A DNA stretch of 64,000 nt, taken from the NCBI GenBank assembly GCA_943787175.1, contig CALSLK010000004.1, positions 1-64,000 of the forward strand, read 5' to 3'. The position numbers and the translations under genes were made by a program. The notes under the pieces are model-generated. The model ran no database searches. It saw only the letters and a list, made by a program, of their open reading frames with translations, and was not told where the DNA came from. Below are positions 55,575 to 64,000 of the stretch, piece after piece. Positions within the stretch are counted from its first letter, which is position 1, and each line of letters opens with the position of its first letter. This DNA is from an uncultured Alphaproteobacteria bacterium (GTDB taxonomy: Bacteria; Pseudomonadota; Alphaproteobacteria; SP197).

Positions 55575-55904
55575 ATGATCGCATTGGAAGAAGCCGCACA
55601 GGGGTTTGCAGCAGCAGGATCAGAACCACGCCTGACCGTGCTTCTGGCCCTGGTGAAGGCCGGGGGTGGCGGATTGAGCGTCGGAGAGATCCAGGAACGG
55701 GTCGGCATTCCCGCTTCAACCCTGGCCCATCACCTGAAGTTTCTGGCGGCCGCAGGTCTGGTCGAACAGGAAAAGCAGGGCCGCACGATCCTGAACCGCG
55801 CGGCCTATGACCGCATTCAGGCTCTGGGCTCTTTCCTGACCCACGAATGCTGTTCGCAACCAGGCCAGGCCGACACCCTGCGCACCCTTCCTCTTTCGGC
55901 GTAA
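55575..55904 (+). CDS. arsR: ArsR/SmtB-family metalloregulator
   Basis: 109 residues. The winged helix reads SVGEIQERVGIPASTLAHHLKFL (recognition helix about residues 45-60, split here by reading), followed by a wing with AGLVEQEKQGR. A C-terminal vicinal Cys pair in HECCSQ (about residues 93-94) matches the metalloid-sensing CC sites of one ArsR subgroup. It probably represses itself and the permease 10 nt downstream, releasing on binding As or Sb. Metal identity is inferred. Confidence 0.85.
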   Translation: MIALEEAAQGFAAAGSEPRLTVLLALVKAGGGGLSVGEIQERVGIPASTLAHHLKFLAAAGLVEQEKQGRTILNRAAYDRIQALGSFLTHECCSQPGQADTLRTLPLSA

Positions 55905-55914
55905 GGAACTTCCC

Positions 55915-56961
55915 ATGACAGATCTCAGCCTTGCCCCGACCGGCGCAACCCTGAAGCGCACCCTGGGATTCCTCACCAGCGTGTGGTTGCTCATCGCGCT
56001 GATCCCCGTCGGCATCCTGGTTTTCGATTCCACCAAGTTCCGCCCGATCCTTGATATCGCCATCCGGTCCCTGATCAGCACCCTGCCCTATATCGCCGTT
56101 GCGGTTGCGCTGATTGCCTATCTCAAGGCCAGCGGCGCCGAAGCGGTCGTGGCGCGGGCCTTCACCGGCCGACCGTCACGCATGATCGTGATGGCCGCGC
56201 TGTTTGGTGGCCTGGCACCGTTCTGTTCCTGTGAAGTCATTCCCTTCATTGCCGGCATGCTGGCCATGGGTGTGCCCCTGCCCGCCGTCATGGCGTTCTG
56301 GCTTGCCTCGCCTCTGATCGACCCGCCGACACTCTTCATCACGGCTGGCGCTCTGGGTTGGGAGTTTGCCGTGGGCAAGGCCGTTGCGGCGGTTTCCATC
56401 GGTCTGATGGGCGGCTTTGCCCTGCAGGCCTTCATGCGCACCGGCGTCTTTGCCGACCCCCTGCGCCCGCGCACCGGCGGTGGTTGCAGCAGTTGCGGCA
56501 CCTCCCCCTTTGACGGGCGCCCGGTCTGGCGTTTCTGGAAAGAAACCGAACGGCGCGAGACGTTCCGTCGTGAAGGCACGGCCAATGCCGTCTTCCTGGT
56601 CAAGTGGCTGGCCTTTGCCTATCTGCTGGAAGGCATGTTGATCACCTATATCCCGGCAGAAGCCATCGGCCCGGTCGTGGGCGGTGACGGCTTGCTCTCG
56701 ATCGTGATCGCAGCCTTTGTCGGCGCGCCGGCTTATCTCAACAGCTATGCCGCGCCGCCGCTTGTCGCGGGCCTGATCGATCAGGGCATGAGTAACGGTG
56801 CAGGCATGGCCTTCATGGTCGGCGGGGCCGTGAGTTCGATCCCCGCCATGGCGGCCGTCTGGTCTCTGGTGAAAGCCCCGGTCTTTGCCGCTTACATGAT
56901 CCTTGGCATTGGCGGCGCCATCATCGTCGGCGTGGTGTTCGGGGCCGTGGTGGGGAGCTGA
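55915..56961 (+). CDS. ArsP/UPF0718-type permease
   Basis: 348 residues with 8-10 membrane segments. The family motif LAPFCSCEVIPF (about residue 100) carries the CxC thought to be important in ArsP, and GAPAYLNSYAAPPL occurs in the second half. A cytoplasmic loop holds GGGCSSCGTSP. ArsP members export trivalent organoarsenicals, while others in the family have unknown substrates. Co-transcription with arsR supports metalloid efflux. Confidence 0.82.
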   Translation: MTDLSLAPTGATLKRTLGFLTSVWLLIALIPVGILVFDSTKFRPILDIAIRSLISTLPYIAVAVALIAYLKASGAEAVVARAFTGRPSRMIVMAALFGGLAPFCSCEVIPFIAGMLAMGVPLPAVMAFWLASPLIDPPTLFITAGALGWEFAVGKAVAAVSIGLMGGFALQAFMRTGVFADPLRPRTGGGCSSCGTSPFDGRPVWRFWKETERRETFRREGTANAVFLVKWLAFAYLLEGMLITYIPAEAIGPVVGGDGLLSIVIAAFVGAPAYLNSYAAPPLVAGLIDQGMSNGAGMAFMVGGAVSSIPAMAAVWSLVKAPVFAAYMILGIGGAIIVGVVFGAVVGS

Positions 56962-57042
56962 CAAAGGCCTTGATCGCCGTACGGCATTCGACGCCACTAT
57001 CGCGCGACCAGAGTCCCACGAAGACAAGGTAGTCCAAGGCAC

Positions 57043-57696
57043 ATGATTCGAAACGCGGCCGCCATGCTCATCGTCGGAATTTTCACCTTTCCGTCCCATG
57101 CCGTTGCCCAGGAAACACCGGGCCCGAGCTATGCCTGCTCCAAGGCCCAGACCGCTACGGAAAAGGCGATTTGCGCAGACCCGCTGCTGTCGATCCTCGA
57201 TCTGGCCATGGCACGCGCCTATCAGGCTCTGACTGCCGCCAAACCGGCGCACGAAACGCAAATACGCAACGCCCAGCGTGACGTCATCACGGCACGTGAT
57301 GCCTGCGGTGCTCAAGGCAGCTGCATTGCTCAGATCATTGAAAAGCGCATCTCGGCAATGCTGTCCATGACAGGCACCTCAGGCGATATCGGCCAGCCCG
57401 GAGCCTACAACCCGATCCCCGCGAACGCTGATGCTTCGCTTCAGGTGACCTGGGTTGATGAGAGCACCATGACCATTGATGCGGCCGTCGTGGACAGCAC
57501 CAGCGCGCACCTTTGCTCCATGAGCGGGCCGGTTCTGGGCAATCCCGACAGTGGCGGCTTTGTCTTTGTCGACAACAACGACCAGCCCATTGCCGGTGCC
57601 CCCGTCATCACCGCACTGGGCGACCTTCTGGTGTTGCGCGGCGGCGGCAGCTTCTGTGGCGTCAACGTCACCTGGCCCATGATATGGAGCCAGTAG
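57043..57696 (+). CDS. secreted LprI/DUF1311-like protein
   Basis: 217 residues with a signal peptide (about 1-23, cleavage at AVAQ). The LprI-like domain at about residues 30-110 has the Cys pattern YACSKAQTATEKAICADPLL and DACGAQGSCIAQI, with LDLAMARAYQAL between. The C-terminal half is a separate beta-rich region (about 125-215) with two further Cys and no known motif. LprI of mycobacteria binds lysozyme, but most members are uncharacterised. It stands alone and is convergent with sdhB. Confidence 0.7.
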   Translation: MIRNAAAMLIVGIFTFPSHAVAQETPGPSYACSKAQTATEKAICADPLLSILDLAMARAYQALTAAKPAHETQIRNAQRDVITARDACGAQGSCIAQIIEKRISAMLSMTGTSGDIGQPGAYNPIPANADASLQVTWVDESTMTIDAAVVDSTSAHLCSMSGPVLGNPDSGGFVFVDNNDQPIAGAPVITALGDLLVLRGGGSFCGVNVTWPMIWSQ

Positions 57697-57754
57697 CGCG
57701 GCGCGATTGTGTTCGCGCCTTAGTGCGGAGCTGAACCACGAACCTCAACAGGTG

Positions 57755-58537
57755 TCATCCCTGGCGTTCGAGCAGCATCTTTTTGGTTTCTGCGATCGCC
57801 TTGGCAGGGTTGAGGTGCTTGGGGCAGGACTTGGCGCAGTTCATGATGGTGTGACAGCGATAAAGCTTGAACGGATCTTCCAGCTCGTCGAGCCGTTCGT
57901 TGGTCGCTTCGTCACGGCTGTCGGCAATCCAGCGATAGGCCTGGAGCAGCACGGCCGGGCCGAGGTAACGATCCGAGTTCCACCAGTAGCTGGGGCAGCT
58001 GGTCTGGCAGCAGAAGCACAGGATGCACTCGTAGAGACCATCAAGTTTTTCCCGATCTTCGGGGCTCTGCAGGCGTTCCTTGTCGGGCGATACCGGCGTG
58101 TCGTTACGCATCCAGGGTTTCACGGAAGCAAGCTGCTCGTAAGCCTTGTTGAGATCGGGCACCAGATCCTTCACCACGCCCATATGGGGCAACGGATAGA
58201 TCTTCACATCGCCTTTGACCTCGTCGATCGGCTTGGTGCAGGCCAGCGTGTTGGTGCCATCGATGTTCATGGCACAGGAACCGCAGATGCCTTCACGGCA
58301 GGAGCGGCGGAACGTGAGCGATGGGTCAACCTCGTTCTTGATCTTGATCAGCGCGTCCAGAACCATCGGACCGCATTTGTCGCGATCAATCTCGAAGGTA
58401 TCGAGCTGCGGGTTTTCACCGCTGTCGGGGTCATAACGGTAAACCTTGAAACGCGCACGGCGCTTGGCGCCTTCCTTGACGGGATGCGCCTTGCCGTTAC
58501 GAATGCGTGAATTCTTGGGCAGTCGAAATTCAGCCAT
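57755..58537 (-). CDS. sdhB: succinate dehydrogenase iron-sulfur subunit
   Basis: 260 residues. [2Fe-2S] ligands are in [15 protein letters not shown], [4Fe-4S] and [3Fe-4S] ligands in [16 protein letters not shown] and [17 protein letters not shown]. Intact. Last gene of the sdh operon, separated from sdhA by a small secreted protein gene; 131 bp lies between that gene's stop and the sdhB start. Confidence 0.98.
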   Translation of the reverse strand: MAEFRLPKNSRIRNGKAHPVKEGAKRRARFKVYRYDPDSGENPQLDTFEIDRDKCGPMVLDALIKIKNEVDPSLTFRRSCREGICGSCAMNIDGTNTLACTKPIDEVKGDVKIYPLPHMGVVKDLVPDLNKAYEQLASVKPWMRNDTPVSPDKERLQSPEDREKLDGLYECILCFCCQTSCPSYWWNSDRYLGPAVLLQAYRWIADSRDEATNERLDELEDPFKLYRCHTIMNCAKSCPKHLNPAKAIAETKKMLLERQG

Positions 58538-58668
58538 GAGACAGGTTTCCTGTTCCTGGAGCAGGGTCGTTTCAGGTTCGCTTAACCTGGAACGTGAATC
58601 CTGCTCCCTCTTAACAAATCAGAGGCCGATTCACGGTACATGTCGATCCGACATGCACCGATCGGACT

Positions 58669-58926
58669 CTAGAGTTCATTGCCCAGCTGTGCGCAATTGG
58701 TCGATTGCTGCACGGCATAGGCACACATCAGCAAGACATTCTGACGCTGCAAAACAAAGACCAGGTGGCCTTCGCTGTTGTGATAGTTGCTGACCACGGT
58801 GTAGCCGGCCACCAGAGCCTGGACGAGGTTGTAACTGCTTTCCTTCCACTGCGTGCTGGCAAGCGCGGCATTGCCGGAGGCCATCAGCACAAGAGCGGCA
58901 AGCAGACCGATCAACAAACGTCGCAT
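58669..58926 (-). CDS. small secreted protein inside the sdh operon
   Basis: 85 residues. ATG 58926 is preceded by GGAGGAT, 6 nt upstream, and starts a signal peptide (MRRLLIGLLAALVLMAS, cleavage near ALAS). The mature 62 residues contain two Cys (MCAYAV and NCAQL) that could form a disulfide, and HLVFVLQRQN. I do not recognise the family. It starts 14 nt after the sdhA stop, so it is surely transcribed with the operon. Confidence 0.7.
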   Translation of the reverse strand: MRRLLIGLLAALVLMASGNAALASTQWKESSYNLVQALVAGYTVVSNYHNSEGHLVFVLQRQNVLLMCAYAVQQSTNCAQLGNEL

Positions 58927-58940
58927 CACAAATCCTCCGA

Positions 58941-60737
58941 TCAATAGACCCGCGCCTTGGGCGGGACTGTTTCAACGTCATCGGTCAGCGTTTCCATATG
59001 CACGGGCCGATAATCGATATTGTGTTTTCCGTCATCGGTGAGCCAGCAGACCGAGTGTTTCATCCAGTTCTCGTCATCACGGTCGGCAAAATCCTCGCGG
59101 GCATGGGCGCCACGGCTTTCCTTGCGGTTTTCCGCGCAGTTGATCGTGACCACAGCCTGACGCAACAGGTTGTCGAGCTCCCAGGTTTCCACCAGGTCGG
59201 TGTTCCAGATCATGGAGCGATCAGACACGCCGACATCGGAGAAGCTGTCGAAGACATCAGCCATCTTGTTACAGCCCTCCGCCAGGGTTTCCTGGGTACG
59301 GAAGACCGCTGCGTCGTTCTGCATCGTGCTCTGCATCTTGGCGCGGATGGCAGCCGTGGGGGTGTCACCCTTGGCATGACGCAGACGGTCGAGACGGTCG
59401 AGCGTTGCTTCGCCGGCATCCTTGGGCATTTCGCGCAGACGCGCACCGGGCTTGACCACCTCGGCAGCGCGTATCGCAGCCGCACGGCCAAAGACGACGA
59501 GGTCGAGCAGCGAGTTGGAACCCAAACGATTGGCGCCGTGGACCGAGACACAGGCCGCCTCGCCCGCAGCCATCAGGCCGGGAACGACCGTGTTTGGATC
59601 GCCATCCTTCGGGATGACGACTTCGCCCTGGTAGTTCGTTGGAACACCGCCCATGTTGTAATGCACGGTGGGCAGGACGGGGATCGGCTCCTTGGTCACA
59701 TCAACACCCGAAAAGATCTGCGCACTTTCGGAAATGCCCGGCAGGCGCTGATGGATGATCGCTGGATCAAGGTGGTCGAGTTTCAGGAAGAGATGGTCCT
59801 TGTCGCCGCCCACGCCACGGCCGTCGCGGATTTCCATGGTCATGGCACGCGAGACAACATCACGGCTGGCAAGATCCTTGGCCGATGGCGCATAACGCTC
59901 CATGAAACGCTCGCCTTCGGAATTGACGAGATACCCGCCCTCGCCGCGCACACCTTCGGTGATCAGCACACCGGCACCGTAAACACCCGTGGGATGGAAC
60001 TGCACGAACTCCATGTCCTGGAGCGGCAGGCCTGCGCGCAACGCCATGCCGCCACCATCACCGGTGCAGGTATGCGCCGAGGTGCAGGAGAAGTAGCAAC
60101 GCCCGTAACCGCCCGTGGCGATGATCGTGGTATGGGCGTTGAAGCGGTGGATTGTGCCGTCATCGAGACACCAGGCCATGACGCCCTGACAACCGCCTTC
60201 GTCGTCCATGATGAGATCAAGGGCGAAGTACTCCAGGAAGAACTGCGCCTGGTTCTTGAGCGACTGCTGGTAAAGCGTGTGCAGGATGGCGTGCCCGGTG
60301 CGGTCGGCAGCCGCGCAGGTGCGCTGGGCCGTGCCCTCACCATAATCGGTCGTCATGCCGCCAAAGGCGCGCTGATAGATCTTGCCCTCTTCGGTGCGCG
60401 AGAACGGAACACCATAGTGTTCCAGCTCGATCACGGCAGCAGGAGCTTCCTTGCACATGTATTCGATGGCGTCCTGGTCACCCAGCCAGTCCGACCCCTT
60501 GATGGTGTCGTACATGTGGAAGCGCCAGTCATCGTGGCCCATGTTGCCCAGCGAGGCTGAGATGCCGCCCTGAGCAGCCACGGTATGGCTTCTGGTTGGG
60601 AAAACCTTGGTGATACAGGCCGTATGTAGCCCCGCTTCAGCAAGGCCCAGCGTGGCGCGCAGACCCGCACCGCCGGCGCCGACGACGATAACGTCATAGG
60701 AATGGTCGATAATCTTGTAGGCAGGCGAAGCTGTCAT
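58941..60737 (-). CDS. sdhA: succinate dehydrogenase flavoprotein subunit
   Basis: 598 residues from ATG 60737 ([20 protein letters not shown]). FAD is covalently linked through His51 in SHTVAAQGG. The active-site region reads [20 protein letters not shown], and the C-terminal part contains the conserved Arg-rich [13 protein letters not shown]. Intact. 20 nt from sdhD. Confidence 0.98.
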   Translation of the reverse strand: MTASPAYKIIDHSYDVIVVGAGGAGLRATLGLAEAGLHTACITKVFPTRSHTVAAQGGISASLGNMGHDDWRFHMYDTIKGSDWLGDQDAIEYMCKEAPAAVIELEHYGVPFSRTEEGKIYQRAFGGMTTDYGEGTAQRTCAAADRTGHAILHTLYQQSLKNQAQFFLEYFALDLIMDDEGGCQGVMAWCLDDGTIHRFNAHTTIIATGGYGRCYFSCTSAHTCTGDGGGMALRAGLPLQDMEFVQFHPTGVYGAGVLITEGVRGEGGYLVNSEGERFMERYAPSAKDLASRDVVSRAMTMEIRDGRGVGGDKDHLFLKLDHLDPAIIHQRLPGISESAQIFSGVDVTKEPIPVLPTVHYNMGGVPTNYQGEVVIPKDGDPNTVVPGLMAAGEAACVSVHGANRLGSNSLLDLVVFGRAAAIRAAEVVKPGARLREMPKDAGEATLDRLDRLRHAKGDTPTAAIRAKMQSTMQNDAAVFRTQETLAEGCNKMADVFDSFSDVGVSDRSMIWNTDLVETWELDNLLRQAVVTINCAENRKESRGAHAREDFADRDDENWMKHSVCWLTDDGKHNIDYRPVHMETLTDDVETVPPKARVY

Positions 60738-60757
60738 AGCGTGAAAATCCTTCGCCT

Positions 60758-61111
60758 TCAGGCCGCGAGCATGATGATGGAAACGATGCCGGCGGCGGCA
60801 AGAAAGAACGTGAAAAGCGTAAGCGAAACAACAAGTGCCATCTTGACGCATGCGTTGTGGACATAGTCCTCGATGACGACCTGCAGACCCAGTTTCATGT
60901 GATAGAGGCCCGCAGCCACAAGCAGGATCAACACCACAGGCGTGATCGGAATCTGCATGAGTGCGGTGAATTCACGATGGGTCGCACCGGCCATGTTGGG
61001 CAACAACCCGACCAGAAACAGGATCAGCGGGATGAGCGCGATGGCCGTGAGCCGCTGATGCCACCAGTGGGATGTGCCGGTTTTGGCGGGGCCGAGCTTG
61101 TCTTTACTCAT
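60758..61111 (-). CDS. sdhD: succinate dehydrogenase membrane anchor
   Basis: 117 residues with three hydrophobic helices. [19 protein letters not shown] and the heme-proximal HxxxG region ([16 protein letters not shown]) mark it as the SdhD type of alphaproteobacteria. It contributes to the quinone and heme b sites. 3 nt after sdhC. Confidence 0.93.
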   Translation of the reverse strand: MSKDKLGPAKTGTSHWWHQRLTAIALIPLILFLVGLLPNMAGATHREFTALMQIPITPVVLILLVAAGLYHMKLGLQVVIEDYVHNACVKMALVVSLTLFTFFLAAAGIVSIIMLAA

Positions 61112-61114
61112 GGA

Positions 61115-61513
61115 TCAGATTCTCCCCATAACGGTAAGGCCAAGCACCCAGGCAATGACGGTCAAAAGTACCGTTCCCACCAGAACCGCCCAGCCTGTGC
61201 GCGTGACGGTCTCCAGCTCAAAGCCGTGGCCCGCATCCCAGAAGAGATGCCGGATGCCGTTGAGCAGGTGGTAGAACAGGCAGAGCGAAAAGCCGAACAG
61301 GAAGAGGTATCCCAACCACGACCCGGCGCAGGCCTGGGCCGCCTCGTAGTATTGCGGCCCGGCTGCAGCAGCCATCAGCCACGCAACCAGGAGAACCACG
61401 CCCAGCGACAGCACAATCCCTGTGGCTCGGTGCGTGATCGAAAGAACCGTTGTGATCTGCGGCTTGTAGATCTGCAGATGCGGCGAAAGTGGCCTGTTTG
61501 GCGTCTCAGCCAT
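61115..61513 (-). CDS. sdhC: succinate dehydrogenase cytochrome b556 subunit
   Basis: 132 residues from ATG 61513, preceded by GAGGAGA. RPLSPHLQIYKPQITTVLSI (PHLxIY signature) and the heme ligand region FYHLLNGIRHLFWDAGHG are diagnostic. Three membrane helices. First gene of the sdhCDAB operon. Confidence 0.95.
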   Translation of the reverse strand: MAETPNRPLSPHLQIYKPQITTVLSITHRATGIVLSLGVVLLVAWLMAAAAGPQYYEAAQACAGSWLGYLFLFGFSLCLFYHLLNGIRHLFWDAGHGFELETVTRTGWAVLVGTVLLTVIAWVLGLTVMGRI

Positions 61514-61604
61514 CAAGTAATCTCCTCAACATGCGCTTGTACGCAACGACCTGGAAGCAGGTTCAATGCTGCACTGCAACGACGCAAGCATACACTAGAT
61601 CGGA

Positions 61605-62651
61605 TCATCTGGGCATCAAAGCCCAGTAATCGAGATCCAGCACCTTGTCGGGGTGATCCTTGCCGTCCTCACCCTTGTCGGGCAGGTCTTCGCAGGGGTG
61701 GTTCTTGGCCGCAATTGTGCGGATACGCACCGCGCCGACATCACTTCGGCCGGCAAGTTCGGCCTTTTCGAGGATTTCCGACCAGGCATAGATCGTGTCA
61801 CCCGCAAAGGTCGGTGACGTGTGACGCCCGCCGTTCAGTGCAACGATGCGGCAGGCATTAGCCAGACCGTTGAACGAGAGCGCCCGGGCCAGGCTGATGA
61901 TGTGGCCGCCATAGATGATGCGCCGGCCAAAGCGGGTTTCGGCAGCGCGATGCAGATCAAAATGGACCTTGGCCGTATTCTGATAGAGCCGCGTGGCCAT
62001 CTGGTGTTCGGCTTCCTCGATCGCCATGCCGTCGACATGGTCGATGCGGTCACCCACCTGATAGTCGCCAAAGCCGCGCGGATCGCCCGCAGCCATGCGG
62101 TCATAGCCGGCAAGATCAAGATCAGCGGGAACATGGAGCGAGGCGGCATCAACAGCCTCTGGCAGTTCAGGAACCTGCGGTTCCGCAGTCGGACTTTCTG
62201 GATCGGCCTTGTTCACCATCACCCAGCGCACGTAGTCGAGCACAGTTTCGTCGCGCTGGTTGGTGCCGTTCGAGCGCACCCAGACGACGCCTGCCTTGCC
62301 GTTAGAAAGCTCGCGCTTGCCCAGAACGGTTGAAACGGTTTTCAGCGTATCACCGGGATAGACCGGCACACCAAAACGTCCATCGGCATAACCAAGGTTG
62401 GCAATGGCGTTGAGCGAGACATCGGGCACCGTCTTGCCAAAGACGATGTGGAAGACGAGCACGTCATCAATCGGACTTCCCGAAAGCCCGCAAGCCTGAG
62501 CGAAGGTATCGGCGGAATGAAGCGCGAAACGCGAGCCCGTCAGTGCGGTGTACAGCGCCGTGTCACCAGTCGTGATCGTGCGCGGCGTGGCGTGGTTGAG
62601 AACACCACCGACTTCGAAATCCTCGAAGAAGTTGCCGGGCTGCGCACTCAT
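61605..62651 (-). CDS. mch: mesaconyl-CoA (beta-methylmalyl-CoA) hydratase
   Basis: Double hot-dog MaoC-like enzyme of 348 residues. The N-terminal half starts FFEDFEVGGVLNHATPRTIT and contains DVLVFHIVFGKTVPD; the C-terminal half has TRFGRRIIYGGHIISLARAL. The full-length pattern matches mesaconyl-CoA hydratase of the ethylmalonyl-CoA pathway, which interconverts mesaconyl-CoA and beta-methylmalyl-CoA. It overlaps the CitE-like gene by 4 nt, linking hydration and cleavage steps. Confidence 0.88.
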   Translation of the reverse strand: MSAQPGNFFEDFEVGGVLNHATPRTITTGDTALYTALTGSRFALHSADTFAQACGLSGSPIDDVLVFHIVFGKTVPDVSLNAIANLGYADGRFGVPVYPGDTLKTVSTVLGKRELSNGKAGVVWVRSNGTNQRDETVLDYVRWVMVNKADPESPTAEPQVPELPEAVDAASLHVPADLDLAGYDRMAAGDPRGFGDYQVGDRIDHVDGMAIEEAEHQMATRLYQNTAKVHFDLHRAAETRFGRRIIYGGHIISLARALSFNGLANACRIVALNGGRHTSPTFAGDTIYAWSEILEKAELAGRSDVGAVRIRTIAAKNHPCEDLPDKGEDGKDHPDKVLDLDYWALMPR

Positions 62652-63532
62652 GCCGCTTCACCGCCAAAGCGTTCGATTGCCTCAGCCAGCTGCAGAACGC
62701 GACGCGCTTCCTGAACGTGCAGGTTCTCAATGAGTTGACCATCAACCACCACGACACCCTTGCCATGGGCGGATGCTTCGCTGTGCGCTCCGATGATCCG
62801 TTTGGACCAGGAGACTTCCTCTTCTGTGGGACCAAAGATCGTGTTGGCCGCTTCAATCTGTTTGGGATGGATCAGGGTCTTGCCGTCAAAACCCATGTCA
62901 TGACCTTGGTGGCAGATCGCCTCATAGGCATCCATGTCCTGGAGGTCGAGATGGACCCCATCGAGGATCGAGATATCGAAGGCGCGGGCCGCCAGCATGC
63001 AAATGCCCAGGCTGGTGATCATGGGCAGGCGATCGCGCGTGTGCTGGGCTGCCAGGTCCTTGGTAAGATCCGACGTGCCCATGACCAGCGCACCGATGCG
63101 CGGCGTGGCCGAGGCAATCCGTTCTGCATGGAGCATGGCAAGCGGTGTTTCCATCATGCACCAAACCGCCATGGATTCGGGCGCACCGGCAACATCCATA
63201 ATCGAGAGAACCTCGCGGATGTACCCGGCACCCTGAACCTTGGGCAGAAGCAGCGCGTGGGCGCCAGTCTGGCAGGCCTCGACTATATCCTCGCGGCCCC
63301 AGGGCGTGGACAGACCATTGACGCGAACCACCAGTTCACGCTGGCCGTAACCACCACCATGAATAGCCTCGCATACCTGTTTGCGGGCTGAATCCTTTGC
63401 ATCGGGAGCCACGGCGTCTTCGAGATCAAAGATCAACCCATCGGCTGCAACCGATTTGGACTTTTCCAGTGCCCGGGCGTTGGAGCCGGGCATGTACATC
63501 ACGCTGCGGCGCGGACGGATGGTACGCGGCAT
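62648..63532 (-). CDS. CitE-family malyl-CoA lyase / thioesterase
   Basis: 294 residues of the HpcH/HpaI-CitE fold. RPRRSVMYMPGSNARALEKS, GLIFDLEDAVAPD (metal-binding Glu/Asp) and VMGTSDLTKDL are present, with GKTLIHPKQIE near the end. Coupled to the mesaconyl-CoA hydratase gene, it should act on beta-methylmalyl-CoA or malyl-CoA: lyase (Mcl1-type) or (3S)-malyl-CoA thioesterase (Mcl2-type). The length and N-terminus fit the shorter CitE-like group, so lyase activity is not certain. Confidence 0.82.
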   Translation of the reverse strand: MPRTIRPRRSVMYMPGSNARALEKSKSVAADGLIFDLEDAVAPDAKDSARKQVCEAIHGGGYGQRELVVRVNGLSTPWGREDIVEACQTGAHALLLPKVQGAGYIREVLSIMDVAGAPESMAVWCMMETPLAMLHAERIASATPRIGALVMGTSDLTKDLAAQHTRDRLPMITSLGICMLAARAFDISILDGVHLDLQDMDAYEAICHQGHDMGFDGKTLIHPKQIEAANTIFGPTEEEVSWSKRIIGAHSEASAHGKGVVVVDGQLIENLHVQEARRVLQLAEAIERFGGEAA

Positions 63533-63567
63533 AAATGAGTTCTCCTCTTAATTCTGATTTAGCGCGT

Positions 63568-63595
63568 ACTATAGTCAGGGCTGCACCTTGGACAA
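63568..63595 (-). promoter_or_regulatory. sigma70-like promoter for the mch unit
   Basis: Reading the minus strand, TTGTCC (63595-63590) and TATAGT (63573-63568) are spaced 16 bp, about 36 bp before the CitE-like start, which has a GAGGAGA ribosome-binding site. Confidence 0.5.
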
Positions 63596-63616
63596 CCGCC
63601 CAAAGGCCGAGACGGC

Positions 63617-64000
63617 ATGGATATCCTCACAATTCAATCACACGTCGCCCGGGGCCATGTCGGCCTGAACGCCGCCGTGTTGCCGCTCCAGCTGCTGGGT
63701 TTCGAAGTCGATGCCGTGCCGACCGTGGTGTTCTCCAACCATCTGGGGTGGCCCGAATTCAAAGGCAAAGGGCTCGACCCAGACTGGATCAGCGATGTCA
63801 TTGATGGTGTGGCCTATCGCGGACTTGGCCGTTGCCAATGTCTGCTGACCGGATTCATCGGCGGGCCGGAACTGGGCGAAGTCGTTCTCCATGCCCTTGA
63901 CCTGGTACGAGCAGAAAACCCTGACGCGCTTTATGCCTGCGACCCCGTCATGGGCAACGAAGACGGCTTTTTCGTCAAACCGGGCGTGCCAGAATACCTG
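63617..64000 (+). CDS. pdxY: pyridoxal kinase, 3'-truncated
   Basis: The frame is open to the window end (128 residues). It begins MDILTIQSHVARGHVGLNAA and contains VVFSNHLGWPEFKGKGLD and CDPVMGNEDGFFVKP, the pattern of the PdxK/PdxY ribokinase-like family. The DPVMG motif lies at the ATP/Mg site. It phosphorylates pyridoxal in the PLP salvage route. It is divergent from the mch unit. PdxK versus PdxY cannot be fully separated from this fragment. Confidence 0.88.
   Translation, partial: MDILTIQSHVARGHVGLNAAVLPLQLLGFEVDAVPTVVFSNHLGWPEFKGKGLDPDWISDVIDGVAYRGLGRCQCLLTGFIGGPELGEVVLHALDLVRAENPDALYACDPVMGNEDGFFVKPGVPEYL

Noticed and set aside
58998-60560. A 520-codon open frame opposite sdhA
   Set aside because: Shadow of sdhA; similar long antisense frames occur opposite lpdA (36782-38032) and lodA (39236-40717), all explained by GC-rich third positions.

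Overview
The window looks like a piece of an alphaproteobacterial chromosome, most like the Rhodospirillales. The evidence is gene content and order, not a database search: an F1-only ATP synthase operon (atpHAGDC, no F0 genes) beside priA, a short transaldolase, a DUF484 gene and xerC; an mdh / sucCDAB / lpd cluster; sdhCDAB; and mesaconyl-CoA hydratase with a malyl-CoA-lyase-type enzyme (ethylmalonyl-CoA pathway). The DNA is GC-rich and nearly all coding. I see no rRNA, tRNA, insertion sequence, prophage or CRISPR array.

Layout. 0-7.4 kb: a mutase-reactivase-type ATPase entering from the left edge, a secreted protein, a PAS histidine kinase, then a small catabolic-looking cluster (glycosidase-like/SUMF1 fusion and an enolase-superfamily enzyme, divergent from an SDR). 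7.4-18.8 kb: housekeeping genes rplU-rpmA-VOC-obgE-proB-proA-nadD-rsfS-rlmH-gpmI-envC-ctpA-rppH, many joined by ATGA overlaps. 18.8-23.5 kb: a ferritin-like protein, then amidohydrolase, CobW GTPase, beta-keto-acid cleavage enzyme and a LysR regulator. 23.8-33.5 kb: atpHAGDC, priA, transaldolase, DUF484, xerC. 33.4-52.2 kb: a long minus-strand run mmsA-mdh-(four Cache-like secreted paralogues)-sucC-sucD-sucA-sucB-lodA-lodB-lpd-asmA-MFS. 52.4-57.7 kb: nucleotide cyclase, methyltransferase, LysR, arsR, permease and an LprI-like protein. 57.7-64 kb: sdhCDAB with an embedded small secreted protein, mesaconyl-CoA hydratase, a CitE/malyl-CoA lyase homologue, and the start of pdxY.

The most interesting part is the TCA cluster. 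Between sucB and lpd lies a LodA/GoxA-like gene (amino-acid oxidases with a cysteine tryptophylquinone cofactor) and its LodB-like flavoprotein. lodA starts 2 nt after the sucB stop and carries a twin-arginine signal. Between mdh and sucC sit four tandem secreted Cache-domain paralogues. Together they suggest a TCA/2-oxoacid operon that has gained a secreted amine or amino-acid oxidase and a set of small-molecule sensing or binding proteins.

A caution about the sequence. Many conserved genes (rplU, rpmA, obgE, proA, nadD, atpA, atpD, sucC and others) are broken by single-base indels. Wherever I could reconstruct the reading frame, nearly all were an extra base in a short homopolymer. I treat these as sequencing or assembly errors and give full-length gene spans. 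Errors cluster at 2.6-13.4 kb, 20-22.3 kb and 24-28 kb; most of 28-64 kb is clean. The lodA interruption is different: an in-frame TAG where a TGG would fit.
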